From positions 1-37,799 of the forward strand of contig JADGJH010000045.1 in NCBI GenBank assembly GCA_027596945.1: a DNA stretch of 37,799 nucleotides, given 5' to 3'. Within the stretch, counting starts at the first letter, position 1; every line of letters begins with the position of its first letter. The DNA is from Physocladia obscura. Lineage: Eukaryota > Chytridiomycota > Chytridiomycetes > Chytridiales > Chytriomycetaceae. Below the pieces are notes generated by a model. That model saw only the letters and a list, made by a program, of their open reading frames with translations, made no database searches and was not told where the DNA came from. Below, piece after piece: positions 30,125-37,799 of this stretch. A program made the translations under genes and the position numbers.

Positions 30125-32209
30125 TCAACGTCTTCCTGTACTGCTAGATCCACCAACATTAGCATTCTTCTTACGCTTAATTTTCTCATTGACAGCGATT
30201 GGGCCACCACATAGACGCTCCATCTCTTCTTTCGCTTCGGGTGTCATTTTTGGATATATCTGGAGCCATCTTGTACGACATTGTCTCTGAGTCCTATTTG
30301 GAATATTTGCCGCAATCTTGACCCAACTCTTTCCATGCTGCATTAGACCTTGCTTCAACAAAACATCTTCCTCCTCCAGCCACTTGCCTTTGCGAATATC
30401 CGGATCCAGCGCCTCCTGATACCGTGCTGCGCATTGTACCCCAGTTCGACCCGGCACAAACAAACTAATTTTCTGCCAGTTCAAGTCAGATGGATCTACA
30501 GAGCACGTCATACTCTCGCCTGTCACAATTTTTCCTAACCGAGAAACTTCATCTTCAACAGCTGAAACAAGAAGCTTATCTTCTCGTGGAGTCCATTTCC
30601 CACGCACAATGTCGTTGTTGAGAGCACCACTCCACCGCGCACTGCATTGGATTGGAGTTCGGTTCGGAACAAGCTGTGCAATTCGGACCCATTTTCCGGC
30701 AACCTCCGCTGTGTTGTTCTTGGTGACTCGCGCTATGGCCGCTTGCAGAATTTCGTCTTCTTCGGGTGTCCATTTGTTGTAAATGACGTTTTCGTCAACT
30801 TTCGTTCCTTCCGCGACAGTTGTGCTTGCAGAGGATGAAGCAGATGAAAATGATCGGCCAACCTTGAGAGATGGACTCGGCGATTCGCTACTGCTTACAG
30901 GCTCAGTAACGTGCTGTCGGGCAGTCACAGCAGCATTTCTTACTGGGCGTGATATCGGTAATTGTGGCGGATAGGGCATCCTGCGAGTTGGAGTCGATCG
31001 TGCAGAATGATGTTTTGAAAATTTTTCAATAGGCTTTGGCTTTTTGTAATCGCCATAATCGACATCTTGTTCTTGTTCTTCCAATTCTTGCTTTTGCTCT
31101 TGCTCTTGCTCTTGCTCTTGCTCTTCTTGAGAAAGAACCGATGAGTCAAGTTCAATTTGGTGAGAGGGTAAATTAACGTGAGATGCAAGAATGGATTCTT
31201 GTGTGCTTGGTGACGACGAAACAACGCATCTCGATTGAAAATGAGGCTTGCTGTTGGAAATAGTTGCAGTCAATCTTGAATCCGCTTTTGTTGGGGAGGT
31301 TGGTGAGTCAACAAAAGAGGATGGCGGAGTAGTGGAAGTCATGATGAAGTTCGAATTAAAAATAGACGATGGAGCCATGCAAATTGAAGAAGTGTGTTGC
31401 TGTTGTTCAACTTGTGCGTGGTTGTTAGCATCTTCAAGGTACTCAGCTCCGCTAAAAAAATGTTCTTGCGATGGACTCAAGGAAGAATAAATTCCAGAGA
31501 AAAGATATTCTTGCGGCAAGGCAGCCAAGTGGGCAAGATAGTTTAGGGACTGGTTGTTCGTGTTGCTTTGGTGGGGTAGCTGGTAATGGTTCATGAATGA
31601 AAATTCAGTGAAAGTTGAGGGAGATGGTGACGTGTCAGTGGAGCCATCGGGAGAAAAGTAATTTGCCCCATTGTGCGAATAGAAATGCTGGGCATCCATT
31701 ACAAAAGGCTGAAGAAATTCGCCAGCAGGCTGACTGACACGAAAAGTTGAATGATGGATGGAACCGTTGCCGTTGAGAATGTGCTGGTCAGTATATCCCA
31801 GTATTTGTGGGCCCGATTCAGAAGGCGAGTGGCGATGATGTTGCTGGTGTTGCTGGTGTTGCTGGTATTGATGGTGGTGAGGATGATACTGTTGGGTTGA
31901 TATATCTGATGCGAAACTAGAAATAGAGTTGAAGTTACTGCTGTTACTGTTACTGTCGCTGCCAACCAGAAGAAAGTTGGCTTGAGCAACTGAATGAAGG
32001 TAGATTGGGATTGATGTTAGAATTGGATCCAATAATTTGGTTGGTGGATTTGTTAGGGTTAGTCATATTTGCATGCAAAATTTTTTTCGGAAGCAAAATT
32101 CACCTTGAGTGGATGCAGATGATGGTGAAGGCGGTGGAGTTGAGTTTGTTTTCGTGTTTTCATGCGAGAGAGTTTGGTAGATATCGCAGACGGGAGTTAC
32201 GAGGTCCAT
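30125..32209 (-). CDS. R1R2R3 Myb transcription factor, copy 2
   Basis: Two exons, 32209-32104 and 31989-30125, give 656 aa. Exon 1 starts MDLVTPVCDIYQTLSHE; another in-frame ATG at 32257 is possible. The join at 31989 is needed because the exon-2 frame meets a stop upstream without an ATG. Myb repeats lie at about 439-495, 496-567 and 568-613, nearly identical in motif wording to copy 1 (PNRTPIQCSARWSGAL, PGRTGVQCAARYQEAL, PNRTQRQCRTRWLQIYPKM). A PYPPQLPISRPVRNAAV element before the repeats is also shared with copy 1. The N-terminal region is different and expanded: His/Gln tracts near 31830-31890, an EQEQEQEQKQ run near 31085-31130, and a basic C-terminus ending KIKRKKN. Confidence 0.85.
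31085..31130 (-). repeat. Hexanucleotide repeat encoding Glu-Gln tract in Myb copy 2
   Basis: Tandem GCTCTT units on the plus strand encode alternating Glu/Gln on the minus strand. In-frame length variation would be tolerated. The repeat is absent from Myb copy 1. Confidence 0.8.
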
Positions 32210-32257
32210 ATGAATGAATGCAAATGCTGGCGGATTGCTGTGAGGGATGTGGGGCAT

Positions 32258-32929
32258 CAATTTGTAAAAAGTTAAACAACTGTGAACCACCGCTGACTTA
32301 CTTTATGAGGCCGGGACTGGTGCGGGGCGAGACGGAAAGCGAGGGTATGAGGTCGATAACTGCGGCTTTGCTCTGTTTCGGATGCCGTGGTCGTGAAATC
32401 GCCACAGGTTTCCAGGTGAGTCAATGCGTTGGTTCGACTTTTTGGTTGCTGTGTCAAGCACAACGCTTTTTTTTAATGAGAGAAAAAAATCAATTGCAAA
32501 AATGGCCCAACGAACAAAATCAGGTGAGAAACAACAACGAGAAAACAAAGAACGCGCAAGCGAACAAGATTTCCGAGCGTGTGGGTCAAAGATTAAAACA
32601 TTCCATGAGGTTTGGGCTTTGCTGTTTCTGCATGTCGCTGTTTGGCGGACTGTTTTTTTTCACTCAACTTTCGCACCTGTTCGGGCTTGTTCTCCGTCTT
32701 TACTGGCGGATTGAACGCCTGTATTCATGCGAATAGTGTGTTTAATTAGCTGTCCACCAGCGCTATTGCGGGAAACAGCTTTGCTTCGCAGATTCTCGGT
32801 TGTCTCAGTGGCTACCTGTGAAGTTGATGAAATCAATAGGCTTGAAAGAGACCCGATCCCTTTTTATATATATAAACCTTTCGTTAATTTGAAGTTCTTT
32901 GCAATATTCTAAATTGACGCGCATTTTTA
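32258..32929. other. Intergenic region upstream of Myb copy 2
   Basis: About 670 bp, the longest stretch without a confident gene. It lies between the start of Myb copy 2 and the stop of the ERI1-TatD gene. A consensus GTAAGT donor at about 32299-32304 (minus strand), with a possible ACAG acceptor near 32239, could be a 5' UTR intron of Myb copy 2. A 70-codon plus-strand frame from ATG 32502 has a basic start and a hydrophobic segment, but I cannot match it to a family. Confidence 0.4.
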
Positions 32930-34698
32930 TTATTTTAGTGAAAATAATTTTGCTGCATTCGCTGTACTAGCGCCTCCAATAACTTTCGCGTCCACTCCAT
33001 AAAGCTCAGCCAATTTTACAGCAACATATCCCAACAACTCAGGCTCACACCCTGGTGGTGCAGGTTTTACATTTCTCGGTTTCAAGAACGGGGCGTCCGT
33101 TTCAATCATGAGCCGGTCAAGGGGTACTTTATTGACAATACTTGCCAACCCTGCTCCACGGCCTGGCCTTTCATCAGTAACCCAACCTGTAATACCAATA
33201 TGAAAACCAGCGGCAAGACATGCGGATAAATGTAATTCAGTTTCGCCAGTGTAGCAGTGGACGACTCCAAATAGATTTTTTGAACCTATTACCGCTGTTT
33301 CCGAATTGACTATTTTCACTATCTCCATGAATCTTTCATGTGCACTGCGTTCATGAAGGAACAGTGGCATCTCGAGCTTCTGAGAAAGTCGGCATTGTTT
33401 CAAAAACATATCTTCTTGATCTTTGGGCGTTGAGAAATTGCGATCTGATTTTTTTATTGTTTTGTTAGATAAAAATAAAAAACATTTAATTATATACCAA
33501 AATCAAGACCACATTCACCAACAGCAACAACGACATCCTTACTACTTATAATCAAAGTCTCCAACTCATCTACAATATGAGGTGATTGTAGAGCTTTGGA
33601 AGCGTCGTGCGGATGAACACCGACAGTACAATAAAGACGAGGATATGGATGATTGGCATCAAAATTGGCGTTATATTTACGGCAAATGGCGACTGCATCC
33701 TTACTCGCTTTTAAATTTGTGCCAGTGATGATTATGTGAGATACATTTGCCGTTTTCGCGCGACGAAGAACATCAGGAAGCGTGGACTCGTCGAAGGGGC
33801 GGTGAGATAAGTTTGCACCAATGTCAATGATTGGCCCGCAATCGGGTGGGGGAGGAGATTTACGTGGCAGGTTTTTTAGAAGTTTTTGATTGATTGGAGG
33901 AGCATTATGTTGTCGTTGTTTTTGCGGCTGTTGAGAGGCAGTTTGCGCGGAGAACTTTTCACGGCTTGGTTTTGGACCGACAGTAGACGCAAAGACGTAA
34001 CCCTCTTCAAGAAGTTTTTGGGCGATGGCGGCAATATTACGTGAGTCGTCAATGCCGCTGTGGTGGCGACCTTTCAGAGGCAGGTTGAAGTGGGCGAGCA
34101 GACTGGGCATGCCTTTGAGAGAGACATTTGCGTGTTTGTTGACGGCGGTTTTGATGTTGCACCAGCGACGGAGGACGAGAGGGGAGGTGGCCTCGGGAGT
34201 ACCGGCATCGGGACTCACAAGCAGTCTCAGTTGGGCCGGCAGCATGGTCTTCAGGTCCCAGTCGCCGCACGTGACAAAGAGGGTGTTGAGTTCGGTCAGG
34301 CGGCGGTCGGCTACAAAACGCAGGAAGGCCGCCCACACAGCCTCGAAACCGTCGGCCGCGTCGACTGTGTGCTGCTCGATACCCGTCAGCCGCGTGCAGA
34401 ACGCGCTGAGCCGCGTGTGGTGCTGTGGCCGCACGTACTGGTGGAACTCACTAACCACTGCACCCCCTAACTCGGTGTCCAGCACTACCACCGGGAACTC
34501 AATGATTTCCTGCGGCTGTATCGTTCCTGTGTCGATGCACGTTGCTTCAAAGTCCAACACTGCAAGGTACCGATATTGTTGTGTTTGCATTGCTTTCCGT
34601 GATAATAATGCCGTACCAAATCTCAATTTCGTATTTTTATCCACTGTTGAACGTATGGCAAAGTTTCTGCGAATAAATGTCAGTGTGTGGCAAAGCAT
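32930..34698 (-). CDS. Fusion of ERI1-like 3'-5' exoribonuclease and TatD-like nuclease
   Basis: Two exons, 34698-33498 and 33444-32930, give 571 aa. N-terminal domain (about 42-235): DEDDh exonuclease of the ERI1/3'hExo type, with VLDFEAT (D49, E51), FVTCGDWDLKTMLPAQ (D146/D148), a WCNIKTA motif, and LPLKGRHHSGIDDSRNIAAI (H213, D218). A Gln/Pro-rich linker (about 243-287) follows. C-terminal domain (about 288-571): TatD metal-dependent nuclease, with IDIGANLSHRPF, VGVHPHD, VGECGLDFDRNFSTPKDQ (across the intron), PLFLHERSAHERF, VVHCYTGE and MIETDAPFLKPR. All expected metal-ligand motifs of both domains are visible. Residues 1-36 (MLCHTLTFIRRNFAIRSTVD and on) look like a mitochondrial presequence; an internal Met37 could give a cytosolic form. 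The domains are in one continuous exon, so the fusion is not a splicing guess. Confidence 0.85.
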
Positions 34699-34757
34699 TC
34701 GCGAAAAAATATTTATTCGTAGAGAAAAAATAATAGAAATATTTAATAAAAACAAAT

Positions 34758-37539
34758 ATGGTAAATAACCTGCGCCAATCAAAAATTATCGTCACGCCAA
34801 CACATTAAATGTTTCCCGTTATTTTTGCAAAGGACACTTGTAAAAATTACTGATATAAACAAACGTCCACATATAAAATAAATTAAATAATAAAACAGGC
34901 GGAAAAGGAAGCAGTCAAAGTAATAGTTCGATGCCGTCCATTCAGTGAAAAGGAAAAGGCAGGTGGTCATTCATGCGTCGTTGAAATCAACAAGGAACTG
35001 GCGACAGTCGCGATTCATGACCCTCGAGGCCCTGATGTTGATCCGCCGAAAGTGTTTACTTTTGATTCTGTATTTGACTGGACTAGCAAGCAAACTGACG
35101 TGTACAATACAACTGCACGGCCAATTGTGGAGTCGGTGCTAAATGGATACAATGGAACTGTGTTTGCTTATGGACAGACAGGAACAGGAAAAGTATGTTT
35201 CAAAATCATATTTTTATAACCTGTTTTTAGTTTTAGTTTTTAGTTTTTTACCCTTTTTTCCTTTTTTTTCTCTTTATGTATTAATCATTTGATAAAAAAA
35301 GACTTTTTCGATGGAAGGTGTCCGCGACATTCCAGATCTTCGTGGAATAATACCCAACGCATTTGACCACATATTTCGGCACATAAGTCTCAGTAGCGCA
35401 TCAATCCAATACCTCGTCCGTGCCTCATACCTGGAAATCTACAACGAAGACATCCTTGACCTGCTCAACCCGAAAGCCGGCAAACTCGATCTCAAGGAGC
35501 GTGCAGATGTGGGCGTATACGTCAAAGACTTGCGCACCTTTGTCATCAAAGACGTGGACGAGATGGACCGACTCATGACATTCGGGAATAAAAATCGGAG
35601 TGTTGGGGCAACTGAAATGAATGCTCGTAGCAGTAGGTCGCATTCAATTTTTACAATCACGGTTGAGGCAAGTGACAAGTTGGCTAATGGAGATGGCAGT
35701 GGTGGAGGCGGGAAGATTGCTGGAGGTGGGGATGGAGAAGGACGAATTCGAGCTGGAAAATTGCATTTGGTAGATTTGGCAGGATCTGAACGGCAATCGA
35801 AAACAGGCGCCACAGGAGATCGATTAAAAGAGGCCACTAAAATTAATTTATCGTTGTCTGCGCTTGGAAATGTTATTTCTGCATTGGTGGACGGGAAAAG
35901 TTCTCATATTCCGTACAGAGACTCGAAGCTGACTCGTTTGTTGCAAGACTCTCTGGGAGGAAACGCAAAAACTCTCATGATTGCGACTCTTAGTCCTGCC
36001 AGTTATAATTATGATGAAACGGTTTCCACATTACGTTACGCCAATCGTGCAAAAAATATCAAAAACAAACCAAAAATCAACGAAGACCCCAAGGTAAGAA
36101 ATTTTATCGAATTTTCAGAGTTTATCTAAAACAAAATCTAAAAAACAAACATACAAAAGGATGCTATGTTACGAGAATTTCAAGAAGAAATCAAACGGCT
36201 TAAACAGCAACTTGAGGCTGCAGAGCATGGCGGAAGCATGGTCGAAGGACCAGACGGCCAAAAGGTGCAAGTCATTGAAGAGATTGAAGAAATTGAAGAA
36301 ATAGAAGAGGTGGAAGAGACAGAAGATGAAGACGAAGGAGAGATCTCATTTAAGCAATCAAAATCAGGCCGCAGTCACCGTCGTAACCGTAAAAACAATG
36401 ACAACAAGCGAAAAGTAATTCCAAAAAATCGAGCTTTCCACAACGGAATCTCAGAAGAACGTCTCGCAGAAATGGCACATGAAGTCGAAAAAGAAAAGTT
36501 GGCTATTTTAGAAAGCAAGGATATCGAGGAATCGCAAAAAAACAAACTGCTAGAAGAAGTTGAGACACGAGCAAAAGAATTAGAAGAGGAAAGAGAGGCA
36601 CGTCATGCTGTTGCAAACAAACTCGCACAACTTGAGCAAAAACTTTTAGTTGGTGGTGTTTCGCTGTTCGATAAGGAAGCGCAAATTCAACTGGAGATGG
36701 CGCAGCGTGCCGCAGAATTGGAGGAGCAGAAGCGAAAAGAAAGAGAATTGCAACGCGAATTAGAAGATCACGAAGAAACAAATCTGCAAATCGAGGAAGA
36801 ATATGCATCATTACAAGAAGAAAAGGAGGCAAAGACTAGAAAGATAAAAAAACTATGGAATATGCTCGTTCAAAACAGATCTGAAATAAAAGACCTGCAA
36901 GAAGAGCACCAGCGAGAACGAGAAGACTTGTTAGACACAATTCGCGAACTCACGCGAGAACTGAAACTCAAGATGCTGACAATAAGTTCGTTCGTACCTG
37001 ATGAAGCCCTGGCAATGCTGGAGGAAAATGCCGAATACGACGAAGCCGCAGAAAAATGGAAATTACTCCACTCTAGCCACGGTGGAAATAATATTCGCGG
37101 AAAACGAAGCCTAGTGTCTGGCCAGCTTTTGAACGGTGCAATCAGCTTGAACAGAGAACATGACTACACTGGAACACTGGACGGAAATAACACTGACGAC
37201 GAAAATAGCATATGGGACCCACTTTGCATGTTTCCTGATGCATACTTGTCATACGATGTATTGCTTGGCAGCGAAGTTAAAAAGAAAAAAGCTTCTGGCG
37301 CTGGTGGAGCTGTCGGAAACAACTCTGAAAGAGTCGGTGCAGATTCGCTCAAGATATCTTCCGCAGCGAAAAGATCAAAGGGAAATTCCGGAAAGAAGGC
37401 GCGCCCGGAAAGTGCGAAACGAAGCAATTCGCGCGCAGCAAAGGGCGGTCTGACTGGCGAAGATTGGTCGGAAGAGAGAAGTCCAGAATCAGCGCCTTCC
37501 GCCAGGGGTTTGGTGTCGAAAGGAAGACGTTATGCATGA
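34758..37539 (+). CDS. KIF3: Kinesin-2 motor subunit (KIF3/FLA10-like)
   Basis: Exons 34899-35192, 35302-36093 and 36160-37539 are secure and give about 822 aa. The first exon is probably only the ATG at 34758-34760 before a GTAAAT donor, giving [20 protein letters not shown]; the alternative is ATG 34809 with three codons. Motor domain (about 1-362): AYGQTGTGK then T (P-loop split by intron), [11 protein letters not shown] (switch I), LVDLAGSER (switch II), and [21 protein letters not shown] Gly-rich insertion occurs in loop 8-like sequence after the [10 protein letters not shown] strand. [20 protein letters not shown] is the kinesin-2 neck-linker and neck region. A Glu-rich acidic stretch ([14 protein letters not shown], near 405), a long coiled coil and a basic Ser/Lys tail follow. 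Kinesin-2 drives anterograde intraflagellar transport, in line with a flagellated zoospore. Confidence 0.9.
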
Positions 37540-37566
37540 ACAAACTTTATTAAGAAAAAACAAATT

Positions 37567-37695
37567 TTAAAAAATCCGACAATCACCCCCATTCGAAACA
37601 GCAGATTTTACTTCAGTTTCGTCACCGTTTGGCTTTTCAATTTGAGCTAACATAAGTTTGAATATACTATCGACATTAGTTCCGTCTTTTGCACT
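37567..37695 (-). CDS. Partial: last exon of a probable Ras-superfamily GTPase
   Basis: A 43-codon terminal exon reads SAKDGTNVDSIFKLMLAQIE, then a hydrophilic tail ending CRIF. The SAKxxxNVDxxF wording is the G5 motif and helix alpha-5 of Ras/Rab GTPases. CRIF fits a CaaX prenylation box, with final Phe favouring geranylgeranylation. The acceptor is AAAAAAG before 37695; the intron upstream extends at least to a possible donor at about 37770, and the rest of the gene lies beyond the right edge. It is tail-to-tail with kinesin-2, 27 bp apart. Confidence 0.6.
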   Translation of the reverse strand, partial: SAKDGTNVDSIFKLMLAQIEKPNGDETEVKSAVSNGGDCRIF

Positions 37696-37718
37696 CTTTT
37701 TTAGTTTTACAAAGGCGT

Positions 37719-37739
37719 TTTGTGTGTGTGTGTGTGTGT
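37719..37739. repeat. TG dinucleotide microsatellite
   Basis: About ten TG units lie in the presumed intron of the partial GTPase gene at the right edge. Confidence 0.85.
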
Positions 37740-37799
37740 CTGGCTGAGTATATGAGTGAGTGTACTCAACTTTTTTATCGTTTTATAACTCTATTAAAA

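Noticed and set aside
32502..32714. 70-codon plus-strand frame with basic start and hydrophobic segment, considered as a RAMP4/Ysy6-like tail-anchored protein
   Set aside because: The conserved RAMP4 wording can be read only by mixing frames with an intron of about 27 nt, far below the window's norm; left unassigned.
34025..34768. 247-codon plus-strand frame
   Set aside because: It lies antisense to the ERI1-like exon, which has full DEDDh motifs; the plus product is low complexity without motifs.

Overview
This is a compact eukaryotic window. Genes sit tens to a few hundred bases apart on both strands, most are split by short GT-AG introns (about 39-60 nt, a few to 270 nt), and many pairs are head-to-head or tail-to-tail. 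I see no tRNA, rRNA, transposon or CRISPR array. The gene set points to a zoosporic (flagellated) fungus: kinesin-2, a CEP78-like centriolar protein, rhodopsin-guanylyl cyclases, a PKR1-type V-ATPase assembly domain, a Dsk2/ubiquilin and SUMO. Rhodopsin-cyclases are known from Blastocladiomycota and Chytridiomycota. The NeoR-type protein here is known, to my knowledge, only from chytrids near Rhizoclosmatium, so I infer a chytrid of the Chytridiales.

Layout. 431-3221 (-): cation/Ca2+ exchanger in 6 exons. 3382-4752 (+): Ser/Gln-rich protein with a PP1 docking motif. 4781-5960 (-): SAM methyltransferase. 5997-7355 (+): two tandem SUMO genes. 7539-8637 (+): phosducin-like PDCL3/Plp2. 8778-10120 (+): ubiquilin/Dsk2. 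10162-11318 (+): membrane-anchored cyclophilin. 11384-14051 (+): EXD3/Mut-7-like 3'-5' exonuclease. 14073-14812 (-): mitochondrial ribosomal protein bS16m. 14852-18317 (-): CEP78-like LRR protein. 18401-19704 (-): PKR1-domain protein. 19725-20936 (+): orphan protein. 20957-23747 (+): tandem PH-domain protein. 23902-25828 (-) and 25974-27837 (+): head-to-head rhodopsin-guanylyl cyclase genes. 27994-29810 and 30125-32209 (-): two R1R2R3 Myb paralogues. 32930-34698 (-): ERI1-like exonuclease fused to TatD. 34758-37539 (+): kinesin-2. 37567-37695 (-): last exon of a probable Ras-like GTPase running off the right edge.

The main system is the photoreceptor pair at 23.9-27.8 kb. The plus-strand protein (507 aa when spliced) has the three acidic counterion positions of NeoR, the near-infrared bistable rhodopsin: E134, D138 and E260, with K264 as Schiff-base lysine. 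These are offset by exactly two from the E136/D140/E262 I recall for Rhizoclosmatium NeoR. Its divergently transcribed partner (550 aa) has an ordinary microbial-rhodopsin pocket (E178, T182, D303, K307), a complete guanylyl cyclase active site, and an N-terminal Cys/His cluster. The NeoR cyclase domain keeps both metal aspartates but has Thr and Lys where the transition-state Asn and Arg belong. It should therefore be inactive as a homodimer and give one competent site with the partner. Start codons 145 bp apart suggest co-expression from one bidirectional promoter.

The other genes are mostly housekeeping: proteostasis (SUMO x2, ubiquilin, PDCL3, cyclophilin), nucleic-acid processing (ERI1-TatD, EXD3-like), and flagellum/centriole (CEP78, kinesin-2). 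All exon structures were spliced by eye and need transcript support.
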